Positions 1 through 7,042 of a stretch of 64,000 bases of DNA are shown piece by piece. The DNA comes from Nocardioides bruguierae (GTDB taxonomy: Bacteria > Actinomycetota > Actinomycetes > Propionibacteriales > Nocardioidaceae). Each line of letters starts with the position of its first letter. Within the stretch, counting starts at the first letter, position 1. The DNA is taken from assembly GCF_023656415.1 (NCBI RefSeq), contig NZ_JAMOIL010000001.1, positions 1-64,000 on the forward strand. Reading direction: 5' to 3'. The position numbers and the translations under genes were made by a program. The notes beneath the pieces were generated by a model. The model searched no databases. It saw nothing but the letters and a program-made list of their open reading frames with translations, and had not been told where the DNA came from.

Positions 1-77
1 CGCTGGCCATCCGAGGACGGCATCAACGACTCGATCCGCTCCCACTGAGCGTCATTCAGCACTGCCACACGCGACAT
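1..77 (-). CDS. IS5-family transposase, N-terminal fragment (runs off the left edge)
   Basis: Reading leftward from the ATG at 77, the frame stays open to the window edge and encodes about 25 residues starting MSRVAVLNDAQWERIESLMP. This is the usual opening of IS5-group transposases of actinobacteria, where a short helix with a W-E-x-I/L core precedes the DDE domain. The catalytic domain lies outside the window, so integrity of the element cannot be judged. Family assignment rests on this N-terminal motif only. Confidence 0.7.
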   Translation of the reverse strand, partial: MSRVAVLNDAQWERIESLMPSSDGQ

Positions 78-123
78 GTGTCAACCATCGCCGACCACCA
101 CGCCCGGATTAAGCAGACACGCT
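1..123 (-). mobile_element. End of an IS5-type insertion sequence with probable terminal inverted repeat
   Basis: The transposase start is 46 bp from a probable element end near 123. Read inward, the end is GAGCGTGTCTGC or the same lacking its first base, resembling ends of IS427-group IS5 elements. The tetranucleotide CTAG lies at 124-127; CTAG or TA-containing targets are typical of IS5 insertions and CTAG is rare in such GC-rich genomes. Only one end is visible, so the target duplication cannot be confirmed. Confidence 0.55.
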
Positions 124-327
124 CTAGACGAACCACTGCCGGCGCTCGCGCGCGGCCTCCTCCTGCGCCGCCTCCGCACGCTGCTCGCGCCGGTGGCGGC
201 CGAGCAGGGAGAGGAAGATGAGGGACGCGGACCCGGCCAGGCCGATGGTCGTGCAGCCCGGCGCCAGGCCCGCGAGCAGCACCAGGCAGACCGTCAGCGC
301 GGCCATGGCGGCGTGCGGGCTCCTCAT
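124..327 (-). CDS. Small membrane protein whose stop codon lies at the IS junction
   Basis: A 67-residue protein with two hydrophobic segments (about residues 8-28 and 30-43) followed by a charged Arg/Glu/Ala-rich tail; function not recognised. The first segment contains LAGLAPGC, which could be read as a weak lipobox, but the second hydrophobic stretch follows directly, so a two-helix membrane protein is more likely. Its TAG stop is formed by bases 124-126, exactly where the insertion sequence seems to begin, so the original C terminus may have been cut or replaced by the insertion. Confidence 0.5.
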   Translation of the reverse strand: MRSPHAAMAALTVCLVLLAGLAPGCTTIGLAGSASLIFLSLLGRHRREQRAEAAQEEAARERRQWFV

Positions 328-455
328 GCGCGTCCCATCGGCGGGCGCGCGCCGGACCTGACCCGGCAGCCTGTGGAGAGGAGGTGTGAGGGCGGACCTG
401 GCGGGGAATCACTCCCTGCGATCCCCTCATCCGCTCGACATCTCGGGAGATGCCG

Positions 456-1466
456 ATGACCCAGACCGACGACCGCACCGAGCAGCGGCAGGGCGCCCCG
501 CGCGGAGGCGCGCACGCCGAGCCGCGTCGGTTCGCCACCGCCACCGACTTCCTCGACCGGCGCGCCGCCGAGGCGACGACCGGTCCGGCCACCTGGGGCT
601 GGCGGGGCGCCGTGCGGCGCATGAGCGGCGGCCTGGTGTCCCCGGCGATGGGTCCGGCCGAGGCCGAGCACCACGACCTGCGCCGTCGCGTGCAGCGCGA
701 CCTCGACGGGCCGCGCACCATCGCCTTCGTGAACCCCAAGGGCGGGGCCGCCAAGACCACCGGCGTGCTGGCGGCCGGCTGCACGTTCGGCACGGTGCGC
801 GGCGGCGGGGTCGTCGCCTGGGACAACAACGAGACCCGCGGCACCCTCGGCATCCGGGGTGCCCGCGCCGGGCACCACAACACCACCCGCGAGCTGCTGG
901 AGGACCTGGAGCGCTTCGACCAGGTCGGTTCGTCGCGCATCGGGGACCTCGGTGCCTACGTCCGCTCGCAGGGCGACGCCCACTTCGACGTCCTCGCCTC
1001 CGACGAGCGTCCGGACGTCACGGGGACCATCCACGCCGACGACTTCGGCGCGGTGCACGGCCTGCTCGAGCGCTTCTACCGAGTGATCCTCGTCGACACC
1101 GGCAACAACATGCGTGCCGAGAACTGGCTGGCGGCCGCCGGTGCCGCCGACCTGCTCGTCGTGACCTCCACCGTCCGCGAGGACACCGGCTACTCGGGCC
1201 TGTGGATGCTCGACGCCCTGGCCGACGCCGGCGTCCCGGACCTCAAGCACCGCACGCTCACGGTGCTCTCCGACCCCTCGCCCACGGTGGACAAGGGCCT
1301 CGCCGCCGACCTCGTGGACGTCTACGAGCAGCGCACCCGCAGCGTCCACCGCGTGCCCTACGACCCTGCGCTCGTCTCGGGCTCGGTGGTGCCCTACACC
1401 GAGCTCTCGCGTGCGACCCAGCGGTCGTGGCTGGCGGCCTGCGCCGCGATGGCGGACGCGCTCTGA
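456..1466 (+). CDS. MinD/ParA-like P-loop ATPase
   Basis: A 336-residue protein with a deviant Walker A motif (NPKGGAAKTT, about residues 96-105) of the MinD/ParA/Mrp class, followed by a Walker-A'-like VAWDNNETRG strand and a VILVDTGNN segment matching Walker B. Such ATPases dimerise on ATP and act in partitioning, positioning or secretion. No ParB or centromere-like repeats are nearby and no ESX genes are visible, so the role is open. About 90 residues precede the P-loop, longer than in chromosomal ParA and closer to the stand-alone ATPases linked to secretion in actinobacteria. The ATG at 456 is preferred to the one at 450 because GGGAGA at 445-450 is correctly spaced from it. Confidence 0.7.
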   Translation: MTQTDDRTEQRQGAPRGGAHAEPRRFATATDFLDRRAAEATTGPATWGWRGAVRRMSGGLVSPAMGPAEAEHHDLRRRVQRDLDGPRTIAFVNPKGGAAKTTGVLAAGCTFGTVRGGGVVAWDNNETRGTLGIRGARAGHHNTTRELLEDLERFDQVGSSRIGDLGAYVRSQGDAHFDVLASDERPDVTGTIHADDFGAVHGLLERFYRVILVDTGNNMRAENWLAAAGAADLLVVTSTVREDTGYSGLWMLDALADAGVPDLKHRTLTVLSDPSPTVDKGLAADLVDVYEQRTRSVHRVPYDPALVSGSVVPYTELSRATQRSWLAACAAMADAL

Positions 1467-1550
1467 CCCACCAGCCGGGACCTTGGTCCCGATCCTCGGC
1501 GCGACGGCGTGGACTGCCCGGACGTTCCTGACAGGACGGTCCGGCGGCCC

Positions 1551-1556
1551 TACGCT
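1551..1556 (+). promoter_or_regulatory. -10 element of a leaderless promoter
   Basis: TACGCT ends 6 nt before the ATG at 1563, placing the predicted transcription start on or next to the start codon. No Shine-Dalgarno sequence precedes that ATG. Confidence 0.5.
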
Positions 1557-1562
1557 GCGGGC

Positions 1563-2030
1563 ATGGCCCGACCCGTCCTGCTCACGCGCCCCGAGGGCGC
1601 CGACGTCGCCACCGCCACGCAGAAGCCCGTGCTCGGCGACTACCACTACGACGGGCGCCGGTGGCTGCGGTTCAGCGGCCGCCGGTGGCAGCGGGCTCTG
1701 TACTCCTGCGACCCGGCGGTGCTCGAGGCGAAGGCGGGGCCCGAGGCCTGGCACGAGGTCGACGACGCGGAGCGATCCCGTCTGCTGGACGTGGCGGTGC
1801 GTGACCGCGTGCTGACCACCAACGGGCAGGTCCTGTACCGCGACGACCACTCCGCGGTGCTGCGGCACCGTCGTCGGCCCGCGCACGTCGCGCACTTCCT
1901 GTCCACGGTGATCACGCTCGGCGCGTGGCTCGTGGTGTGGATCGCGGCCACCGTGCTGGCCGGCGAGGACCGCGTGATGCTGGTCGTCGACCGGTGGGGC
2001 CACGTCTGGCCGCAGACCAGCACCCGCTGA
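1563..2030 (+). CDS. Hypothetical membrane protein
   Basis: A 155-residue protein not recognised as a named family. The N-terminal two thirds are soluble and rich in Asp, Arg and Trp; one strong transmembrane helix lies near residues 108-132, followed by a short tail with two Trp residues. The ATG at 1563 is chosen over an upstream GTG at 1509 because a TACGCT -10 element lies immediately before it. The gene is monocistronic and followed by an inverted repeat. Confidence 0.5.
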   Translation: MARPVLLTRPEGADVATATQKPVLGDYHYDGRRWLRFSGRRWQRALYSCDPAVLEAKAGPEAWHEVDDAERSRLLDVAVRDRVLTTNGQVLYRDDHSAVLRHRRRPAHVAHFLSTVITLGAWLVVWIAATVLAGEDRVMLVVDRWGHVWPQTSTR

Positions 2031-2040
2031 CTCTCGCCGA

Positions 2041-2075
2041 CCCGACGAGACGCCGGTTCTCACCCCCTCGTCGGG
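2041..2075 (+). terminator. Inverted repeat, possible terminator
   Basis: CCCGACGA (2041-2048) is perfectly complementary to TCGTCGGG (2068-2075) across a 19-nt loop, 10 bp after the stop codon at 2030. There is no T-tract, as is common in GC-rich actinobacteria, so termination is inferred from position only. Confidence 0.4.
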
Positions 2076-2109
2076 AACACCGCCCGGGGGTCGGGGCGCT
2101 GCACACGAC

Positions 2110-3129
2110 ATGCGAGCAGTCGTGTACTCCGAGACCGGTCCGTCCTCCGTCCTGACCCTCGTCGACCGGCCCGTGCCCGAGCCGGGCCCGGGCGAGGTCC
2201 GGGTCCGGGTGGTGCGCGCGGGCGTGAACCCGACCGACTGGAAGTTCCGGGCCGCCGGCATGAACGGTGACTTCACCGAGGTCAGCCCCGGGCAGGACGC
2301 CGCCGGTGTCGTCGACGCCGTGGGCGAGGGCGTCACGGGGCTGAAGGTCGGCGAGCGGGTCTGGACCTACCTCGCCCAGGCCGCGGGCCGCGCCTACGGC
2401 ACGGCGATCGAGCACACCGTGCAGCCGGCCGCCCACGTCGTCCCCCTGCCGGTCGGGGCCTCGTTCGACCTGGGCGCCGCGCTCGGCGTCCCGGCGATGA
2501 CCGCGCACCGCGCGCTCACCAGCGGTGAGGACGCCGACCGGATCGCCCCCGGCAGCCTGAGCGGGACGACGGTGCTCGTGCAGGGCGGGGCCGGCGCCGT
2601 CGGCAACGCCGCGATCCAGTTGGCCCGGTGGGCCGGGGCCCAGGTCGTCGCGACCGTCTCCAGCGAGGAGAAGGCCGCCCTCGCGATCGCCGCCGGTGCG
2701 CACCAGACGGTGAACTACCGGGCCGGCTCCGTACCGGAGGCCCTGGCCGAGATCTGCCCCGAGGGCGTGGACCTGGTGGTCGACGTCGCGCTCGGGCCGA
2801 ACCTGGCCGACGACGTCGCCGTGCTGCGCAACCGCGGCACGATCGCCTTCTACGGCGCGAACCCCGGCGACGAGGCCCACGCCCCGGTGCGCGACCTGAT
2901 GATCAAGAACGTCCGGCTCCAGGGCGCGATGCTCTACTTCGTCGGCGCGGACCTCCTCGAGGCGGCCGCCGCCGACGTCAACGCCGCCGTGGACGCCGGT
3001 GCCCTCCGGGTCGGGCCGGACGCCGGCGTCCCGCTGCACCACTTCGCGCTGGAGGACGCGGCGGCCGCCCACGACGCCGTCGAGAACGGCGCCGTGGGCA
3101 AGGTGCTGCTCGACGTGAGCGAGGCCTGA
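2110..3129 (+). CDS. NADPH:quinone oxidoreductase-like MDR enzyme
   Basis: A 339-residue medium-chain dehydrogenase/reductase. The N-terminal GroES-like fold has the family motif AGVNPTDWK, and the Rossmann domain carries VQGGAGAVGNAAIQLA near residues 157-172, the NADP(H)-binding glycine pattern of zeta-crystallin-type enzymes. No catalytic or structural zinc ligands are visible, consistent with the zinc-independent quinone oxidoreductase branch rather than alcohol dehydrogenases. The likely role is NADPH-dependent reduction of quinones or reactive enones in the cytosol. It stands alone between a hairpin and a convergent gene; the natural substrate cannot be told from sequence. Confidence 0.8.
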   Translation: MRAVVYSETGPSSVLTLVDRPVPEPGPGEVRVRVVRAGVNPTDWKFRAAGMNGDFTEVSPGQDAAGVVDAVGEGVTGLKVGERVWTYLAQAAGRAYGTAIEHTVQPAAHVVPLPVGASFDLGAALGVPAMTAHRALTSGEDADRIAPGSLSGTTVLVQGGAGAVGNAAIQLARWAGAQVVATVSSEEKAALAIAAGAHQTVNYRAGSVPEALAEICPEGVDLVVDVALGPNLADDVAVLRNRGTIAFYGANPGDEAHAPVRDLMIKNVRLQGAMLYFVGADLLEAAAADVNAAVDAGALRVGPDAGVPLHHFALEDAAAAHDAVENGAVGKVLLDVSEA

Positions 3130-3151
3130 GCCGGCCGCAGCCGGGGCGGCC

Positions 3152-3577
3152 TCAGCCCCGCTTGCTGAGGTCGTCCTTGTGCGCGCCCCAGCCGTGCCAG
3201 TCGGAGATCCGCACCCAGACGTTGGTCCGCGGGCTGACCTGGTCGGGGTAGTCGTGGCCGGTGTAGTGCTGCGAGACCTTGTTCGCGCCGGCCAGCCCGG
3301 TGTCGGAGGCGATCTCCACGACCTCGCCCTGGAACGAGACGTGGGTGTACCAGTTCTCCGGGTCGGTCACGGTCAGGGCGATCCGCGGGTCCCGCTTCAG
3401 GTGCTGGAGACGGGTGCGGGTGTCGTCGAGGGTGAGGAGCACGCGGTCGTCGTCCTCGAGCAGGTACCAGGTGGCGACCGTGATCGGCGCACCGCTCTTG
3501 CGCAGCGTCGCCATGACGGCCGGGTTGGGGCGGGAGAGGAAGGCGCGGACGTCGTCCGGGAAGGGGAGCTTCGACAT
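3152..3577 (-). CDS. PPOX-class F420- or FMN-dependent oxidoreductase
   Basis: A 141-residue split-beta-barrel flavin/deazaflavin-binding protein of the pyridoxamine-5'-phosphate-oxidase superfamily. Recognisable features are the opening FLSRPNPAVMATLRKSGAP, the strand TVATWYLLEDDDRVLLTL and the phosphate-binding segment TRTRLQHLKRDPRIALTV. In actinobacteria such proteins mostly use F420 to reduce unsaturated substrates. The ATG at 3577 gives the standard family length; the much longer upstream open frame on this strand has no homologous content. It is transcribed toward the quinone oxidoreductase and ends 22 bp from it. Confidence 0.75.
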   Translation of the reverse strand: MSKLPFPDDVRAFLSRPNPAVMATLRKSGAPITVATWYLLEDDDRVLLTLDDTRTRLQHLKRDPRIALTVTDPENWYTHVSFQGEVVEIASDTGLAGANKVSQHYTGHDYPDQVSPRTNVWVRISDWHGWGAHKDDLSKRG

Positions 3578-3643
3578 GGTCCGAGCCTCCTCCGTGCCGC
3601 CGGCGCAGCCCACCCCCTGGGGGGATCTGGCACCATGGTCGGC

Positions 3644-4081
3644 ATGAGCGAGGACACGACCAACGCCGAGCGGCCCGTCGACCTGTTCACCCCGGTGCCG
3701 GGCCTCGACCTCGGCGTGCGGCCCTCGTCCTCCTGGCGGGGCCTGGTCACCCCGCGCCGGCTGCTGGCCACGGTCGTGCTGAGCGTCGTCCTGGTGCTCG
3801 TCTACACCTCCGGCGTGCAGGGCACCGTGACGTCCGGCTACCAGGCCATGATCGCCGTGGCGGCGCTGCTCGGTGGCCTCGCGCTGGCCACCTACGTGCC
3901 CGACCCGCGGGCCTCGGTCGCGTCCTCGCCCTGCGCCACGATGGCGGCGGCGTGGGTCGTCCTGCCCGCGTTCGTCCTCGCCTCGCCGGCCGAGCCGGTC
4001 ACGGCGCTCATGGCCATCGGCGCCGCCGGCTTCGGCCTGCTCCAGCGCGTCCGGGGCGGGGCCTGCGGGATGGCCGGGTGA
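3644..4081 (+). CDS. Hypothetical multi-pass membrane protein
   Basis: A 145-residue protein with about 40 soluble residues, then hydrophobic segments near residues 40-58, 64-84 and 95-135, suggesting four membrane helices. No family recognised with confidence. The ATG at 3644 is preferred to the in-frame ATG at 3635 because a CACCAT -10-like hexamer (3631-3636) overlaps the earlier one and lies 7 nt before the later one. The gene ends 15 bp upstream of the pyrR promoter. Confidence 0.55.
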   Translation: MSEDTTNAERPVDLFTPVPGLDLGVRPSSSWRGLVTPRRLLATVVLSVVLVLVYTSGVQGTVTSGYQAMIAVAALLGGLALATYVPDPRASVASSPCATMAAAWVVLPAFVLASPAEPVTALMAIGAAGFGLLQRVRGGACGMAG

Positions 4082-4095
4082 GCCGTCCTCGCTGC

Positions 4096-4101
4096 TAGGC
4101 T
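4096..4101 (+). promoter_or_regulatory. -10 element of the pyrR-pyrB-pyrC promoter
   Basis: TAGGCT lies 12 nt before the conserved PyrR leader block. The carA promoter (19352-19357) has its -10 hexamer at the same distance from the same block, which supports both calls. No convincing -35 element is visible. Confidence 0.6.
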
Positions 4102-4106
4102 GCGCA

Positions 4107-4162
4107 GCAGTTCGACATCCTTTAACGAGCCGTCCCGTGAGGCGGAGAAGGAGGTCCGCAGC
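4107..4162 (+). promoter_or_regulatory. PyrR-binding mRNA leader of pyrR-pyrB-pyrC (translational control)
   Basis: The leader can fold into a hairpin in which TCCTT (4118-4122) pairs with AAGGA (4148-4152), the Shine-Dalgarno region of pyrR. The upper stem CCG/CGG, a bulged T and CC/GG pairs close the loop in TCCCGTGAGG, which matches the PyrR binding-loop consensus (UCC-N-G-N-GAGG). UMP-bound PyrR stabilising this hairpin would hide the ribosome-binding site, as established for mycobacterial PyrR. There is no downstream terminator/antiterminator of the Bacillus kind. An almost identical leader precedes carA. Confidence 0.85.
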
Positions 4163-4798
4163 GTGGTGCCGTCCGGCATTGAGCAGCAGCCCGACCAGCA
4201 AGGCCCCCCGTCCGGCACGAGCGGCGAGGACCGGCCCGGCCGGGTCGTCTTCGACGCCGACGAGATCGCCCGGTCGCTGACCCGCATCGGTCACGAGATC
4301 CTGGAGCGCAACCGCGGCGCGGAGGACCTCGTCCTGCTGGGCGTGCCCAGCCGCGGCGTCCCGCTCGCCCAGCGCATCGCCGCGCGGATCGCCGCCGTCG
4401 AGGGCGTCGAGGTGCCGGTGGGCTCCCTCGACATCACCTTCTACCGCGACGACCTGCGCAAGAACCCCGCGCGCGGTCCGCAGCACACCGAGATCCCGCC
4501 GGTCGGCATCGATGGCAAGACCGTCGTGCTCGTGGACGACGTCCTCTACTCCGGCCGCACGGTGCGCGCCGCGCTGGACGCGATGAACGACCTCGGCCGC
4601 CCCGACGTCGTCCGCCTCGCCGTGCTCGTCGACCGGGGCCACCGCGAGCTGCCGATCCGCGCCGACCACGTCGGCAAGAACCTCCCCAGCGCCCGCAGCG
4701 AGCGCGTGATGGTCCGGCTGGCCGAGACCGACGGCTACGAGGAGGTCCGCATCGCGGAGGGCCCGAGCAACGTCGGGCGGAAGGGGGAGCAGGCGTGA
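4163..4798 (+). CDS. pyrR: Bifunctional pyr operon regulator / uracil phosphoribosyltransferase PyrR
   Basis: A 211-residue type I phosphoribosyltransferase. The PRPP-binding loop [20 protein letters not shown] (about residues 122-141) is diagnostic for PyrR, as is the N-terminal [21 protein letters not shown] region. PyrR senses UMP/UTP and PRPP, binds pyr leader RNA, and has weak uracil phosphoribosyltransferase activity. The GTG start is 8 nt after GGAGG (4150-4154), itself part of the leader hairpin, so PyrR probably represses its own synthesis. An N-terminal extension of about 30 residues precedes the conserved fold. It overlaps pyrB by 4 bp. Confidence 0.96.
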   Translation: MVPSGIEQQPDQQGPPSGTSGEDRPGRVVFDADEIARSLTRIGHEILERNRGAEDLVLLGVPSRGVPLAQRIAARIAAVEGVEVPVGSLDITFYRDDLRKNPARGPQHTEIPPVGIDGKTVVLVDDVLYSGRTVRAALDAMNDLGRPDVVRLAVLVDRGHRELPIRADHVGKNLPSARSERVMVRLAETDGYEEVRIAEGPSNVGRKGEQA

Positions 4799-5745
4799 AG
4801 AAGCACCTCCTGAGCGTCCACGACCTCTCGATGGACGACGTCGAGACACTCTTCGCCACCGCCGCCGAGATGCACGACGTGCAGCACCGGCAGGTCAAGA
4901 AGCTGCCCGCCCTGCGCGGCCGCACGGTCATCAACCTCTTCTTCGAGGACTCCACGCGCACCCGCTCGAGCTTCGAGATCGCGGGCAAGTGGCTCTCGGC
5001 CGACACCATCAACATCACGGGCAAGGGCTCGTCGGCGTCCAAGGGTGAGTCCCTGCGCGACACCGTGCTCACGATCTGCGCGATGGGCGTCGACGCCCTC
5101 GTCATGCGCCACTCCGCCTCGGGCGCGGCCCTGCAGGTCAGCCAGTGGGTCGACGCCGCCGTCATCAACGCCGGTGACGGCACCCACGAGCACCCCAGCC
5201 AGGCGCTGCTCGACGCGTACACCCTCCAGCGGTACTTCGAGGCCAAGAACCTCGGCCCGCTCGAGGGCAAGCACGTGGCCATCGTGGGCGACCTGACCCA
5301 CAGCCGCGTCTTCCGCTCCAACGTCGGCCTGCTGACGAAGCTCGGCGCCCGCGTCACGGTCGTCGCCCCGCCGACGCTGATGCCCTCCGGCGTCGGCCCG
5401 TGGAGCCAGGACGCCGGGTACGCCACGTCCTACGACCTCGACGAGGTGCTCCCGACGGCGGACGCGGTGATGATGCTGCGCGTGCAGAAGGAGCGGATGA
5501 GCGGCGGCTTCTTCCCGACGGGTCGCGAGTACACGGTCGGCTACGGCCTCACCCGCCAGCGGCTCTCGCTGCTGCGCCAGGACGTGCCGATCCTGCACCC
5601 CGGCCCGATGAACCGCGGCCTGGAGATCGCCGCCGACGCAGCCGACGCCGCGTCCTCGGTCGTGCTCGACCAGGTCTCCGCCGGCGTCGCCGTGCGCATG
5701 TCGATCCTGTACCACCTGCTCGCCGGCGAAGGGAACGAGAAGTGA
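4795..5745 (+). CDS. pyrB: Aspartate carbamoyltransferase catalytic subunit
   Basis: A 316-residue enzyme that joins carbamoyl phosphate and aspartate to give carbamoyl aspartate, the committed step of pyrimidine synthesis. The carbamoyl phosphate loop [13 protein letters not shown] (about residues 44-56) and the HPGPMNRG segment near the C terminus are both present. No pyrI-type regulatory subunit is encoded nearby, so control is expected through PyrR on the leader. The GTG start overlaps the pyrR stop (GTGA) and the gene in turn overlaps pyrC, indicating tight translational coupling. Confidence 0.97.
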   Translation: MKKHLLSVHDLSMDDVETLFATAAEMHDVQHRQVKKLPALRGRTVINLFFEDSTRTRSSFEIAGKWLSADTINITGKGSSASKGESLRDTVLTICAMGVDALVMRHSASGAALQVSQWVDAAVINAGDGTHEHPSQALLDAYTLQRYFEAKNLGPLEGKHVAIVGDLTHSRVFRSNVGLLTKLGARVTVVAPPTLMPSGVGPWSQDAGYATSYDLDEVLPTADAVMMLRVQKERMSGGFFPTGREYTVGYGLTRQRLSLLRQDVPILHPGPMNRGLEIAADAADAASSVVLDQVSAGVAVRMSILYHLLAGEGNEK

Positions 5746-7031
5746 GCCGCCTGCTGATCACCGGGGCCTCCATCGAGGGCGGGGCCGCCGCCGACGTCCT
5801 CGTCGTGGACGGCGCCATCGCCGAGGTCGGCCACGACCTCGACCGCAGCGGCGCCGAGGTCGTGGACGCCGACGGCCTGGTCGCCCTCCCGGGCCTGGTC
5901 GACCTGCACACCCACCTGCGCGAGCCGGGCCGCGAGGACGCCGAGACGATCCTCACCGGCTCCCAGGCCGCCGCGGTCGGCGGCTACACCGCCGTGCTGG
6001 CGATGGCCAACACCAACCCCGTCACCGACACCGCCGAGGCCGCCGAGCGCGTGCACGCCCTCGGGCAGGCCGCCGGCGTCGTCGACGTCCACCCGGTCGG
6101 CTCGGTCACCAAGGGCCTGGCCGGCGAGGAGCTCTCCGAGATCGGCCTGATGGCCCGCAGCAAGGCGCGGGTCCGGGTCTTCTCCGACGACGGCAGGTGC
6201 GTCGGCAACGCCCGCGTCATGCGCCGGGCCCTGGAGTACGTGAAGGCGTTCGGCGGCGTGATCAGCCAGCACTCCCAGGACACCGACCTCGCCGGGTCGG
6301 CCTCCTGCTGCCACGAGGGCGAGCTGTCCGGCCGCCTCGGGCTGCCCGGCTGGCCCGGCGTGGCCGAGGACGTCATCGTCGCCCGCGACGTGATGCTGGC
6401 CCGGCACACCGGCTCGCGCGTCCACGTCGCGCACGTCTCCACCGCCGGGTCGGTCGAGGTGCTGCGCTGGGCGAAGTCGCAGGGGATCGACGTGACCGCG
6501 GAGGTGACGCCGCACCACCTGCTGCTCACCACCGACCTGCTCGCGGGCTACGACCCGACGTTCAAGGTCAACCCGCCGCTGCGCCCGGCCGAGGACGTCG
6601 AGGCACTGCGGGCCGCCCTGGCCGACGGCACCATCGACGCCGTCGCCACCGACCACGCCCCGCACGCCCGGCACGACAAGGAGCACGCCTTCGTCGACGC
6701 CGCCTTCGGCATGCTGGGCCTGGAGACGGCCGTGCAGGTCGTCGCGCAGGTGATGGTCGAGTCGGGGCGGATGACCTGGGCGGACCTGGCCCGGGTGATG
6801 TCCACGACCCCCGCCCGGATCGCCGGGCTCGAGGGTCAGGGCCAGGGCCTCGTGGTCGGCGCGCCGGCGAACCTCACGCTGGTCGACCCCTCGGCCGACG
6901 TGACGGTCGACCGCGCCGACTCGGTCTCCCTCTCGCGCAACAACCCGTACCACGGGCGCTCCTTCGGGGCGTCGGTGCGCGCGACGTTCCTGCGTGGTCG
7001 GGCCACGGTGCTCGACGGCACGCTGGTCTGA
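5742..7031 (+). CDS. pyrC: Dihydroorotase
   Basis: A 429-residue zinc amidohydrolase that cyclises carbamoyl aspartate to dihydroorotate. It has the metal-binding [10 protein letters not shown] motif (about residues 50-59), the [14 protein letters not shown] segment, and the C-terminal VATDHAPHA motif with the catalytic Asp. Length and motifs fit the type I dihydroorotases of Gram-positive bacteria. The GTG start at 5742 overlaps the pyrB stop. In many actinobacteria carA follows pyrC directly; here hrpB follows and carA is about 12 kb away. Confidence 0.97.
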   Translation: MSRLLITGASIEGGAAADVLVVDGAIAEVGHDLDRSGAEVVDADGLVALPGLVDLHTHLREPGREDAETILTGSQAAAVGGYTAVLAMANTNPVTDTAEAAERVHALGQAAGVVDVHPVGSVTKGLAGEELSEIGLMARSKARVRVFSDDGRCVGNARVMRRALEYVKAFGGVISQHSQDTDLAGSASCCHEGELSGRLGLPGWPGVAEDVIVARDVMLARHTGSRVHVAHVSTAGSVEVLRWAKSQGIDVTAEVTPHHLLLTTDLLAGYDPTFKVNPPLRPAEDVEALRAALADGTIDAVATDHAPHARHDKEHAFVDAAFGMLGLETAVQVVAQVMVESGRMTWADLARVMSTTPARIAGLEGQGQGLVVGAPANLTLVDPSADVTVDRADSVSLSRNNPYHGRSFGASVRATFLRGRATVLDGTLV

Positions 7032-7042
7032 CCACCCCGCGC

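Noticed and set aside
5541..6953. 470-codon minus-strand frame opposite pyrC
   Set aside because: Gly/Val/Asp-rich shadow of a confidently identified gene.
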